Source: Lithodes maja (lineage: Eukaryota > Arthropoda > Malacostraca > Decapoda > Lithodidae). Taken from it: a stretch of DNA of 64,000 bases. Shown here piece after piece: positions 54,429 to 64,000 of the stretch. Position 1 is the first letter of the stretch; each line of letters opens with the position of its first letter. The stretch is taken from the NCBI GenBank assembly GCA_037953745.1, contig JBAKBP010004265.1, forward strand, positions 62,001 through 126,000, read 5' to 3'. The position numbers were made by a program, and so were the translations under genes. Under the pieces are notes generated by a model. It ran no database searches. It was not told the origin of the DNA and was given only the letters and a program-made list of their open reading frames with translations.

Positions 54429-54740
54429 TTAACTCCCTCCGACATATTATGTTCCAATAAGTCCGAGGAGGCGGGAGCCCCAGGATCATTGCCACTGCCT
54501 CGCACTACACTCACAACAACACTGCGGCCGTTAGAATTATCGGAGGAGGCTGAGGTTGCCACCAACGGTTTTATCGTAAGCTAACTTATCGGACTTACTG
54601 AGCTCATATGACGCAAAATTGCGTCATAAACTTATTGGAGAGGCATAGAGATAAGTCCATATGACGCGATCGTGTCATATGAGTTTTTGGTTATAAGTTC
54701 CATATGACGCGATCGCGTCATATATGTCTGGGAGAGTTAA
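54429..54740 (+). mobile_element. TTAA-flanked element, family E, with three dyad palindromes
   Basis: 304-bp body between TTAA 54429-54432 and TTAA 54737-54740. The ends CTCCCTCCGACATAT and (complement) CTCTCCCAGACATAT form imperfect inverted repeats. Three palindromes share ATGACGC...GCGTCAT (54607-54628, 54658-54681, 54702-54723). A TTAA family is inferred from a single copy. Confidence 0.65.
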
Positions 54741-54889
54741 GAGGTTTTGGTGGTGAAAGATCCAAGGCCTAAAAAAAACTTTTAAAAGGCCTCAGTACCA
54801 GTTAACCCGGGAACTGCTGGGAGACTCTTAAGAGTTCCCCCGGCGGACTACGGGAAGACTCTTAAGAGTCAGAGAAAAAAAAATCGACT

Positions 54890-55377
54890 TTAACCCCTAC
54901 AACACGGAAGGGCTCTTGAACGCCCATAAAAAAGCATAAAACAGGTACCCGGAAGGGCTCTTGAACACCCAGTGGTTGAAAGCCTGTGAGCTTCGTGTGC
55001 GAGGCGTCGGTCCGATGCATGTAAACAACAGCCGGCTGGACCGACGCCCCGCATCTCCGGCCACAAGAAGGAGAGCGTCGCTTGTTCGTGTGTGCCTGTA
55101 TGTTGTTGTTATGTATCGAAAAGTAGTGTAAAGTGGCTGTTTTTGCCATAAAGTTATCTCCAATGAAATCATCATCACAACTCAACCAGTTGACTTAGAG
55201 AGCTCTACTTAATGCCATTCTACAGGTAAATAACACAGCTACGCTTGGGGATGCGCGGGAATGCGGAAAGCAGTCAGATTAACAAATATACGGTAGCCTA
55301 GCCTAGACGTTTTTCGGCCAAAACACCCGGGTTTCGGGGAATATATATATAATACATAGCCGGGGCTGGAGGGTTAA
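54890..55377 (+). mobile_element. TTAA-flanked element, family C, first of two adjacent copies
   Basis: 480-bp body between TTAA 54890-54893 and TTAA 55374-55377. It starts CCCCTACAACACGGAAGG and ends GCCGGGGCTGGAGGG. It shares one TTAA with the following copy. Confidence 0.9.
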
Positions 55378-55866
55378 CCCTCTCACCACGGAAGACCTCT
55401 TGAACGCCCATAAAAAAGCATATAACAGGTACCCGGAAGGTATCTTAAACACCCATGACGTCACAGCCTGTGAGCTTGGTGTGCGAGGCGTCGGTCCGAC
55501 GCATGTAAACAACAGCCGGCTGGACCGACGCTCCGCATCTCCGGCCACAAGAAGGAGAGCGTCGCTTGTTCGTGTGTGCCTGTATGTTGTTGTTAAGTAT
55601 CGAAAAGTGGTGTAAAGTGGCTGTTTTGGCCATAAAGTTATCTCCAATGAAATCATCATCACAGCTCAACCAGTTGACTTAGAGAGCTCTACTTAATGCC
55701 ATTCTACAGGTAAATAACACAGCTACGCTTGGGGATGCGCGGGAATGTGGGAAGCAGTCTGATTAACGAATATACGGTAGCCTAGCCTAGACGTTTTTCG
55801 GCCAAAACACCCGGGTTTCGAGGAATATATATATACAGTAATACATAACCGGGGCTGGAGGGTTAA
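55374..55866 (+). mobile_element. TTAA-flanked element, family C, second adjacent copy
   Basis: 485-bp body between TTAA 55374-55377 and TTAA 55863-55866, about 93% similar by eye to the first copy. Same orientation, head to tail. Confidence 0.9.
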
Positions 55867-56409
55867 ACATCGAAAAAAAAAAAAAAAAAAAAAAAATTTG
55901 TTTTTTGTTTTTTTTTGCCCCTGGGCCATGCAAAATATCACTCTTCTACCTCCCCTCCTTCCCCACTTTCCTCCCCTCCTTCAGTTATCACCTATTTTCC
56001 CTGTTATTCCCTTATTCTGAGGTATATTTTCATGCTAACATTAGCGAGTTGCAAGCAGGGCATTGTCATCACCGTTAGCAAGCGAGTGCAAGAGAGAGAG
56101 AGAGAGAGTATCGATCGACTGTGTCTCAGTGGCCTTGGGGGAAATTGGCGGGAAAGCAGCTTGCCTCACCCATACATTATACTGTACAACTCGCGGGCTA
56201 TATCTCCGATTTTGACCATCCAAACGCTGTTTTCACTCGTTTTATTGTTGTTTCAGGTTAATACCTTTATAATCAACCCATAATAGGCGCGTATGGATAA
56301 GTATTAATGCTATTTATGGTAAAATGAATATTTTAGTGATGGAAACAGCTCAAATACGTCAGCACAGGCGGACGTTTCTAATTACCCCCATGCGCACTTC
56401 TTAGGTTAA

Positions 56410-57570
56410 AACAAAGTAATATGTGATTAAGTGAGATAATTCCCCTCTATACCTCCTATCACTCCTCCACATGTATCAAAACCCCCTCCATCCATTATCA
56501 CCTATTTTCCTCTTATTCCCTTGTTTATCGGTTTATTTATCGCGCCAATCTCTCCAACCCGGTTGCAAGGTTTTCTGCGCATATCGAGTGCGTGAGAGAG
56601 AAGCATCAGTCTGCATCCAGGCCTCGGGGAGAGAGGGTATATATCTCGTTCGCCTCACACTTCATGACTGGAGGGTCGGCAATAATTTGTCTTTTTCACC
56701 CCCCACTTGTTTTATTGCTGTTACATGTTAATATCTTCATATTAAACGTAAAATATGAATAAGTAATAACAATATTTATCGTAAAATGACAATTTTAGGC
56801 GGGAATGAAGCCTAATATCGTGGCTTGGCGGTAGGGTGTGCACTATTAATAGTAATTCTGAAATATTCAATTTTAGCCAATTTGTTGCGGAATTGTCCCG
56901 TTTAGGCCATGTCCCATCACCCAAGCAATTTCCATATTTTGTCATTAACATAACCAAACGTGGGCGACAGTGGGGGCTGCTGTCCCTAGACCCCCTCTGG
57001 TCTTAGCATTGATATAGGAGATGACAGTACTAAAAATATGGTGGAAAAGTTAAAAAAAGTATACTCTACTAATTCAAGATGGCCAGCTTTCCCTTATTTA
57101 ACCCACATATAATTGTGATTAGTCATATACAGTAGATTGTTTATAATTGTTACAAAGATTGAGATAGCTTGCGCATGTGTAACTCTAAAATACTTCCTTT
57201 TTTTTTAGTTTTACCTAAAAAATAGGGTGTTTCAGTATTTTTTTAACTCAACGACTGTGGGCATAACTGCGGCAATTGTCATATGATAATCGCCGATAAT
57301 CTGTGTAGTACATGGCCTGGCAGGTAGGCAAGCGAGTCTAAGCAGCGCAGGACCCTTCCATCCATCGCCCACCATGTCTGGCCGATCACTAACGTAACTG
57401 TGAGACATCTCCAGCTCCCCTGCAGATTTGGGAATCGCGAAAACCGTTCTAGACCACTAATTTTTACCGATTTAACCCCACGTTTGCAATACCATTGCAC
57501 AACAACCAGTGTTCATACAGACACGATTCAGGTGTCATTGGAAAGTTCTATTCTTCTACTTTCAGCGATA
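56410..57570. other. No recognised gene
   Basis: AT-rich sequence. 56490-56720 loosely resembles family A interior (CCTATTTTCC, TTATTCCCTT, GTGCGTGAGAGAGAAGC, CACTTCATG), so it may be a very diverged relative. Nothing coding is supported. Confidence 0.4.
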
Positions 57571-57574
57571 TACA

Positions 57575-57578
57575 ATTG

Positions 57579-57615
<37 letters not shown>

Positions 57616-58149
57616 CTATATTCCAACTTACTTCCTCTCGGGCATAGGCTGAGAGCCTTAACATTCACCGCTTTACAATGAACAGTGAAGCCCGTGAGGT
57701 CTTGTTCCAGTCTAGGGAGTGAGACATGTGAAGCACGTAGAGTACAACGAGCACCTGCCATCTTGCCTTCACATGAGGCACGGTGCTCACTCGTGGCCCG
57801 AAACGACCCCATCTCTGAAGCCATCTCGTTCCCGTGCTTCACTGTCTCACCCTCTACACTCGGACTCTCACACTTACACACACACAACGCCACCTGTTGA
57901 GCAGATAACTCACCAGGCATTGCACCCCTATAGCATATTTTGAATATGGGAATATTCATACAGTGCTATTTAATCAGGGAACAATGAGGGTATTTTATTG
58001 ACGTTTCGGTGGGCTTTGTGGTAATGCACTGATACTAGGTACAGCACAAATTCCATCCCAATAATATCTTCCCATTGATACATCGGGATTTGAACCCGGG
58101 ACCTTTGGATTACCAGGCCAGTGGCAAGACCACTCCACCACACCTCCCC
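57575..58149 (-). mobile_element. tRNA-derived SINE, copy 2 (reversed)
   Basis: Poly-T 57581-57615 is the tail. The body 57620-58060 and the head with box B complement (GGATTTGAACC near 58085-58096) and box A complement (CCACTCCACCA near 58131-58141) mirror copy 1 at 26456-27010. Confidence 0.87.
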
Positions 58150-58410
58150 TCTAGAATTACGTTCTAGCTCTTGTTTATACATGAAAATGTGTAGGGAATG
58201 AAGGTCACATTTAGTCCAAAACCTCCGTATGGCACAGTGCAGACCAAGTAATTGTCATACGACAATAATTGCCACAGTGATTATGTTTAAAGAATATTAT
58301 GGTAAAACTCTATAAAACAGTAAAATATGGCCCCATTACCCTGAGAATAATATATGTATATGCAAGTGGGGAGGGCTCTGAAGTTCAGAAAAAATGAGAG
58401 GTTAAGACAT

Positions 58411-58863
58411 TTAACGAGGAGCCCGTTAGAGGGAAGCATGAGGCAGACCACCCAAGTGTCGTATGTGTCACTATAGCACATAGCGCTTATGATGTTTGTA
58501 AGTGTATATAAATGGGCTATAATTACATAATAATAGTGTTTAGTTGAGCGTGTGGCTGGTACGCGTCTCTGTTGCAATGGTGACGGCTCTCATGCACCAC
58601 CACAGACATACAACACAAACATACGCACGCACAGCTGTCGGTCTGACTCCGTCCTCTCCCATTTGTGGGTTGCCAACTTGTACTTACTTGCCCAATACCC
58701 TAGTGCAGCACGTGTCAATCTCGGTCCTGCATGAACCTTATTTGGGGTAGGCCTATATATAAGGTCCAGTGTAGCTGATGGCTGAGAACCGTCGGTGAGA
58801 CTGTGCATTACATAACTACTGTACATGACGGCTCGGAGCCATTGCTGGGGCTCAACTGGTTAA
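58411..58863 (+). mobile_element. TTAA-flanked element, family D (relative of B)
   Basis: 445-bp body between TTAA 58411-58414 and TTAA 58860-58863. The ends CGAGGAGCCC and GGGGCTCAACTGG resemble the family B ends (CCCGTGGAGCCCC / GGGGCTGTACGGG), and body length is close. The interior is otherwise different. Confidence 0.6.
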
Positions 58864-59146
58864 TAACGCCACCAAGTATATTCTTGAAAATTACCCAACT
58901 GTCAAACGCTCACTTCATGTGGTTGCCATATTCAGGCTGTCAAACTAGAAACTATTCACCGGCTAGCGAAAAACAGAGTCCCTATATTTTAGTCATTGTT
59001 TGATATACAAAGTTATGCTCTATAGTTGCCTTTATGCCCCTGGAAGTGATTAATTGACCAAAACAATGCAACTTCATTCAAATTTCCCAGTATTCCCTCT
59101 CACACTCAGTCCTGTCCCAAAACAACATTGCCCCAGTTTGAGCATA
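58864..59146. other. No recognised feature
   Basis: Short AT-rich stretch up to the right tip of the reversed DIRS copy. No gene or repeat recognised. Confidence 0.45.
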
Positions 59147-60866
59147 ATTGGGAGGTTTGACGTACCTCCCAACCTACCAAATAGGAAAACCTACTATTTG
59201 GTAGTAGTCTTGGAAAATCCAACGTCAAGACTATTAACCTAATTGCAATGACGACTTGTCTAATTTGACTGCTATGTCGTCATTCCAACCGCGGTTAAAA
59301 AGAAAACGTCTAGAGTCTACTCCTTATCTTGCTCTAGGAGACGTTGTACATTAACCAAAACTACCACCGAAGGTGAAAAAAGCATAGAAGAGAAGAAAAA
59401 GGGGTTTACCTTAGTTACCGCTCAAGGCCCATCCCGTGTTCCGTCATGCGCCGATCCCTGTCGAACGTGCGCATAAGCGACCCTCTCTTGTTATCACATC
59501 TCACGCCAGCAGAAGAACGCGGATGGGCAGGGGTCCAGAGTGAGGGAGGGTATTATGTACGTTGGATTTTCCAAGACTACTACCAAATAGTAGGTTTTCC
59601 TATTTGGTAGGTTGGGAGGTACGTCAAACCTCCCAATTTGTTAGTAGTCTTGGCAAATCCAACGTCAAGGCTGCATAACAAATAGGAGGAGGACATCCAA
59701 GCCCAACATACCAAAAAACCAATGCATAAGACAAAAGTATGAATGACAAAGAAACACAAGTTAAACAAGAGAGTTTAATAAAAGCGTGAAAAACTGAGGA
59801 GTAGCTAAAAAGAGCAGTTTTAACACGTGCCCGTCATTCATATTAATGCAAAACCATAGACTTGTCTTAAACCAAAAAGCACTGTACATAAAATCCCTTT
59901 TCTTCCCAATGAACAAAAAACAAGGAACACAAACTGAAAACACCATTTTCAAGGAGGCAAAAACACTTATGTACTGTATACATATAACATAATCCCAAAC
60001 TTGTAATCCAGTGTTGCAAACCCGTACTCCCCCCCCCCCCCCTTTTTCAAAGAAAACAAAGTAAAAGAAAGAGTGACAAGGGGGGAAGACCAGGCAACCT
60101 CGCAAGAGCTCTAGGAAACACGACGCCCGAGAGCTATCACAGGCCGAGGGGGTCTAACAATGGACATGGAGAGGTAGGAGGAGATGAAGGTATTGATAGA
60201 CGACCACAAACCTGCCGAGGCGACGTCAGGCAACGAACGAGTCTGCAGGAACCGTAAGGAGGCAGCAAAGGACCGCACATCGTGAGCAGAACCCCGACAA
60301 GCAGGGTTACTGGCACGAATAACCCGACAAATGTGGCGTCCTATCTGTACCTTCGAAAGCCTCCCACCAGTCCGAGGAGACACCCACACAGCAGTCCCCG
60401 AAGTCGGAGCCACAGACTCAACATAAGAGTGCAAGGCCTGCACCGGGCACAACACATGGTGAGTATGCCCACGTTTTAAAGCCTGGATGGTGAAAGGCTT
60501 GAAAACGTGGGTCTCTCTCTCATTCTTGGCAACAAAATGAGGGGAGGGGGCCAACGTGATGACATTCAATGACGGGGAGAATCGCATGCATTCCCGGGAC
60601 CGTGACATGGCAGCTAGTTCAGACACCCTATCCCCAGTGGCCAGAGCGACAAGGAAGAGTGTACGCTCCAGCAACTGAACCGGTGTAGTGTCCCGTGTAT
60701 ATGTGTGTGAAGCCAGAAGGTCCAGAGCACGCCCCAGATCCCACTGAGGCCCCCGCTCTGCCTGCTTCGTTGGTTTCACTTTTGAACACGTGCGGGGGCT
60801 GACGGAGGCGGCAGGAGGGGAGTGCATGCCCGCATGCCCACCCTTCCTGCCGCCCCCAACTAATTG
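59147..60866 (-). mobile_element. DIRS-type element, 3' part, minus strand
   Basis: Starting from the right tip (ATTGGGAGGTTTGACG at 59147) it has, reversed, the right terminal repeat (to ~59560), the internal complementary region (~59560-59676), the 3' untranslated region with a C-run and the recombinase gene (60111-60827). Homology to the first copy ends around 60770-60866, where the next retrotransposon begins. Gag and RT are missing. Sequence is clearly the same family as 10455-18500. Confidence 0.9.
60111..60827 (-). pseudogene. Tyrosine recombinase of the second DIRS copy, 5'-truncated
   Basis: The 238-aa frame starts inside the catalytic domain (GPQWDLGRALDLL) and contains all active-site residues in view: Arg in ATGDRVSELAAM, His-x-x-Arg in SAHDVRSFAAS and Tyr in FISSYLS. 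It ends at TAG after ALGRRVS, probably the natural stop that was lost in the first copy. The N-terminal core-binding domain is missing. Confidence 0.88.
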
Positions 60867-61241
60867 TAGTGGGCCCTATCATTTCTCATCATTTCTGTTT
60901 TCCGTTTTTCCCTTCTTCCCGCTGCCCCCTCCTTTGGGAGCACCGTGACTGTCATGAGGTAAACGACCGCACTCACTCTTTGGTTTCGTTGGAGGGTGTT
61001 GTGGGTCGGCAATCCCTACACCCGTCGAACTGTGGTACCCGACGTGTTCGAGCGAGGGGAAACTTTTATGCCAAACCCTACCCCTTGTGCTGGGTCGGCG
61101 ATCGACGGATCGACGGCCCTTAAGGTGCATTAGTCGGGGTGTATATCTGCAAGAATTCCTAGGGCGGTCGTCCCGTCCTCTAATTGTGGCTCCTTGGTGG
61201 GTTTGGAATCTGACTCAGATGAATTTAGAAATATTCGTCCT

Positions 61242-63902
61242 ATGGAATCTAAAATTGCCCCCTCTGACGCCGACCCCTGCGAGAAATTGGACTGCCTCAA
61301 GGACCCTTCCCCTGCTGCCAACAGTGCCGGAGTTCCCCACTCAGGCATGGCACCCACAGACCTTGGCAAACCTCCTAAGGATACTGTGACGAATTCTCCA
61401 TCGTCGGGTAGTGAGATCCATCAGGTGATCTCCCCGGCATCAATTCCTATGCACAGCACTGCCTCTGTGATCAATAATAGTGATGACAACCCCACAGTCT
61501 CGACTTTAACTTCTAAATTACCAGATTATGATTCTAGCCTTAGCCTACCTCTTCATTCCGTTGACAACCTTACTGAAGAACCTCGCATGCCCTCAGCTGA
61601 CACCCCTACGGATGCTTCTTGCATCCCTGACCCGTCTGTGACTCCATCTGTTACCATCTTCCCTCCGGATGCAGGATCTCCTACCTCAATTAAACCTGCT
61701 TCTGTACCTCCACGATCTCAACGGGCCGTTAATGCAGGTACAGGAAAAGACCTTGCCGGTATTTCCTCTGCCATTCACACGCTTCGACCGTTCGTACCTT
61801 CGCATAACCGACAAAGGCGTAAACGTAACACGTATACCCCTGCTTCGAAGGACACTTATAACGCTATGTTCAGTCCCCCTGATTGGTCACGGTTTTTCAC
61901 GGTCTCTGGTGAACCTATGGATGATTTCAGTCTATACGATACTCTCGCACAAGATATTGGTGACTTCACCATGCATGCTGTTGGATCGGCCAAGCGCATG
62001 ATTGAGGTGAAAACACAGGAGCAATCAGTAGCCTTACAAGCCTACCTCGACACCCCCAACGACAGATACACAGGTAAACCAGATGAATACCTGAATCAGT
62101 GTACTGGCACGGTTGTGCTCCCTTCCGACTTCGAATTTGCAGATCAGAGCTTTGCAGACTCAACCAATCGTATCTTAAAATTATTGCAAAGAACTGACCC
62201 CACTGTTGTTAAAGTTGACACTTATACTGCTCCTCAGCGTGGAAATCGGCCCCCACTACGCATTGTCAAAATCTATTTTAAACGCCATGACCTCCCTATG
62301 CATGTCCGTCTTGCAGGTCGGCAACTGCAGGTACGAAGGTATGTTAACAAGCCGAGACAATGCACAAATTGCTGGAAGCTTGGGCATTCAACCCCACGGT
62401 GTCGGGCTCTCAATGCTCGTTGCTTAAATTGCGGCTCAGAACAACATGCTCTCAACAATTGTCAAGTCAGCACGCCCCGTTGTGCAAATTGTGACGGGTC
62501 CCACAAAGCCAATGACAGAACATGCCCACACTTTGCGTTTCATCGTGACGTATTACATTTACAGGCCACAAAAGGACTCCCCTTCCGGTCTGCTGCAGCA
62601 CAATTAAGGCAGGAAGGTAAATCTCCTCCATATCGACGGTTTGAATCAACTACACCCGCTGACTCCTCTGACCACCAGCGTCCAGAGCAGCCTCCGGCAC
62701 CACCTATTAGCCCACAACATTACCCCACCAATGCTACCTTCCGTTTAGTTCACCTTAACTCCCCGGACCTATCCACCTCTAACAGGTTCGAGGGATTTAC
62801 TAACTTGACCGATGATACTGGGTTTTGGAACATGACTGCCGAAGAGAACCTCATGGAATGTAACACAGTACCAGATATAGAGACTTCTCCCCAATCTCGC
62901 TCCACCCAGTCGCAGCCTCGGAAAAAGCGTAAGGTTGCAAGTCCTATCCGGTCATTATCCCGGACCTCGAAACTCGGTTCCACCACACAGAAGTGGGTTA
63001 TGCCTACCCACGATCCGGACTGTGGCTGCCATAACTGCGGCCGATTCTTTCTACTTCAGCACAAGACTTCTACCCGTACAGTACTCACCGAACATCTTCA
63101 CAAATTTCTTTCCAAGCGAGCTCCAGCGGAAGATGCTCAAATTCACCCGACTCCTTGTTATTGTGTCACCCATATTTGTGAATCTGATCCTACGCCCAAG
63201 GACTTGATGCAGAGATTCCTGAAGGACAATAACCTGTTGGATTCTGACTTGACTAATATAGAGCTATCACAATCCCGATTTGATGTTCACCAACCTCCTG
63301 TCAATGTGCGTACCACCCTCACCACGCCTGATCCTCCCTGTAACCTTGAGCGACATGTTCCGTTAGCCGCTCCCCACTGCCCAGATCCCGATGCTCCCAA
63401 ACCTAGAGACATTCCCCCACAAACTCCTGCTAACCCTACGACACCATCATCTGACAAACCTTCGATAAAGACTCATCATACCCCGAGCCCCTCACAATCT
63501 CCTGTATTGATATGTCACACCAATATCCCACCTGACAAATGTGGATGTCCAATTTGTTTCCGTAATTACATCACACCCCATATCTGTGCCACGGATCCCT
63601 GCCTCCTTGCTCGGACGCAGGAATTTGTCACCACACGTACACTTCCCCCTAACCCTGATGAAGATGTTACCTCCGCTTATCTATTTATGGACACTCTGCG
63701 CCAAAAACTCCTCCACTGCCCCACCCTTGTTCCTAAACTAGTCACACAATTCACAGCTATTTCTGAAAAATTTACAGACCTTACATCTACCCCTTCACCT
63801 CCATCCACACAACCCTCTCCACACTCACAACCTTTACCGGACTCTCTTCAAGAGACCTCTATTGTCGATGACTCTGACAATCCTATTCTTGATGGCATAT
63901 AA
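61242..63902 (+). CDS. ORF1 (Gag-like RNA-binding protein) of non-LTR retrotransposon
   Basis: Intact 886-aa frame from ATG 61242; the frame stays open upstream of this ATG but has no earlier one in the part I checked. The first ~200 residues are Ser/Pro/Thr-rich and disordered-looking. A folded region follows (MFSPPDWSRFFTVSG, TAPQRGNRPPLRIVKIYFKR), RRM-like in position. Three zinc knuckles come next (CTNCWKLGHSTPRC, CLNCGSEQHALNNC, CANCDGSHKANDRTC). A basic RKKRKV lies near 62920, a likely nuclear localisation signal. The C-terminal third has two cysteine modules, DPDCGCHNC and PDKCGCPIC, each with further cysteines downstream (CYCVTHIC; HICATDPC). It would bind element RNA and form the ribonucleoprotein. 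Confidence 0.92.
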   Translation: MESKIAPSDADPCEKLDCLKDPSPAANSAGVPHSGMAPTDLGKPPKDTVTNSPSSGSEIHQVISPASIPMHSTASVINNSDDNPTVSTLTSKLPDYDSSLSLPLHSVDNLTEEPRMPSADTPTDASCIPDPSVTPSVTIFPPDAGSPTSIKPASVPPRSQRAVNAGTGKDLAGISSAIHTLRPFVPSHNRQRRKRNTYTPASKDTYNAMFSPPDWSRFFTVSGEPMDDFSLYDTLAQDIGDFTMHAVGSAKRMIEVKTQEQSVALQAYLDTPNDRYTGKPDEYLNQCTGTVVLPSDFEFADQSFADSTNRILKLLQRTDPTVVKVDTYTAPQRGNRPPLRIVKIYFKRHDLPMHVRLAGRQLQVRRYVNKPRQCTNCWKLGHSTPRCRALNARCLNCGSEQHALNNCQVSTPRCANCDGSHKANDRTCPHFAFHRDVLHLQATKGLPFRSAAAQLRQEGKSPPYRRFESTTPADSSDHQRPEQPPAPPISPQHYPTNATFRLVHLNSPDLSTSNRFEGFTNLTDDTGFWNMTAEENLMECNTVPDIETSPQSRSTQSQPRKKRKVASPIRSLSRTSKLGSTTQKWVMPTHDPDCGCHNCGRFFLLQHKTSTRTVLTEHLHKFLSKRAPAEDAQIHPTPCYCVTHICESDPTPKDLMQRFLKDNNLLDSDLTNIELSQSRFDVHQPPVNVRTTLTTPDPPCNLERHVPLAAPHCPDPDAPKPRDIPPQTPANPTTPSSDKPSIKTHHTPSPSQSPVLICHTNIPPDKCGCPICFRNYITPHICATDPCLLARTQEFVTTRTLPPNPDEDVTSAYLFMDTLRQKLLHCPTLVPKLVTQFTAISEKFTDLTSTPSPPSTQPSPHSQPLPDSLQETSIVDDSDNPILDGI

Positions 63903-64000
63903 CATTTTGCAATGGAATATAAACGGATACCAAACTCGCCTCCGTATGGGAGAATTACAACGATTACTTAAATTATATTCACCATTATGCATTTGCCTCC
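63892..64000 (+). CDS. ORF2 start (endonuclease-RT), partial
   Basis: ATG at 63892 overlaps the last 11 bases of ORF1 (ATGGCATATAA). The 36 visible codons read NILQWNINGYQTR and GELQRLLKLYSPLCIC, matching the N-terminal WNINGxxxR strand of EEP endonucleases of jockey/I-type LINEs. Catalytic residues lie outside the window. Overlapping ATG and stop suggest re-initiation or frameshift-coupled translation. Confidence 0.85.
   Translation, partial: MAYNILQWNINGYQTRLRMGELQRLLKLYSPLCICL

Larger units (their letters stand above)
54802..56409 (+). mobile_element. TTAA-flanked element, family A (copy 3), split by two family C elements
   Basis: TTAA 54802-54805 begins CCCGGGAACTGCTGGGAGAC. The other end GCGCACTTCTTAGG lies before TTAA 56406-56409. 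The interior is interrupted at TTAA 54890 by two adjacent copies of family C, and resumes at 55867 (ACATCG and an A-run). More diverged than copies 1 and 2. Confidence 0.88.
60867..64000 (+). mobile_element. Non-LTR retrotransposon with intact ORF1, running off the window
   Basis: From about 60867 a ~375-bp 5' untranslated region leads to ORF1 (61242-63902) and an overlapping ORF2 start (63892). ORF organisation with CCHC ORF1 and an ORF2 that begins with an endonuclease (ILQWNINGY) fits jockey/I-superfamily elements. No stop or frameshift is visible in 2.66 kb of ORF1, so the copy is young. The 5' boundary is inferred from the end of DIRS homology. Confidence 0.85.

Overview
The window is repeat-rich eukaryotic DNA, most likely from an arthropod and plausibly a decapod crustacean. 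The reasons are GGTTA/TAACC (arthropod telomere-type TTAGG) arrays scattered throughout, plus a mix of DIRS, BEL/Pao, CR1/RTE/jockey-like, Tigger/pogo and TTAA-type elements. This is inference; I cannot name the species. I found no convincing host protein-coding gene, rRNA gene or functional tRNA gene. Practically everything readable is mobile DNA, satellite DNA or their relics, often nested several deep.

Layout, 0-24 kb. A TTAA-flanked non-autonomous element (1.5-2.1 kb) is followed by a 43-bp minisatellite (3.06-18.8 kb in total) split by two large retroelements. The first is a decayed endonuclease/reverse-transcriptase non-LTR element (3.17-9.27 kb), itself interrupted by an intact-looking Tigger transposon (5.76-8.52 kb) with a TA duplication. 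The second is an 8-kb DIRS-type tyrosine-recombinase retrotransposon (10.46-18.50 kb) with inverted terminal repeats and a textbook internal complementary region. Then come sparse DNA with two RT relics (20.2-20.6 and 22.3-22.6 kb) and another TTAA element (22.84-23.28 kb).

23-41 kb. A minus-strand RTE-like pseudogene (23.6-26.44 kb) abuts a tRNA-derived SINE, and a second SINE lies at 27.5 kb. A terminal-inverted-repeat transposon (29.11-31.91 kb) carries a zinc-ribbon (IS1595/ISXO2-like) fragment, a hairpin tandem array and telomere-like arrays. It sits immediately beside a homogeneous 29-bp satellite and AT-rich palindromic satellite. A fold-back structure (33.96-35.30 kb), a pogo-like non-autonomous element with a triplicated 261-bp block (36.39-37.83 kb) and duplicated telomere-repeat modules (38.5-39.6 kb) follow.

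41-50 kb. A deletion derivative of the 29-kb transposon was inserted in an older repeat. A minus-strand BEL/Pao LTR retrotransposon then inserted into it, and two different TTAA elements inserted into the BEL element (integrase gene and one LTR). The insertion order can be read from target duplications and empty sites.

50-64 kb. This part holds an RT pseudogene with a PHD-like zinc finger, a CR1-like 3' end inserted into it, two opposite-orientation copies of a 270-bp element each with its own 8-bp duplication, and a cluster of TTAA elements (54.4-56.4 kb) nested in each other. Further on are a reverse-strand SINE, another TTAA element and the 3' end of a second DIRS copy (minus strand). The window ends with a young-looking non-LTR retrotransposon whose ORF1 (886 aa, three CCHC knuckles) is intact and whose ORF2 starts by overlapping it.

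No clearly new biological system was demonstrated. The best candidates for follow-up are the zinc-ribbon transposon family that carries telomere-like arrays and shows 7-bp duplications with filler bases, the TTAA families with palindromes, the DIRS element inside a minisatellite, and the unusual cysteine modules of the last ORF1.
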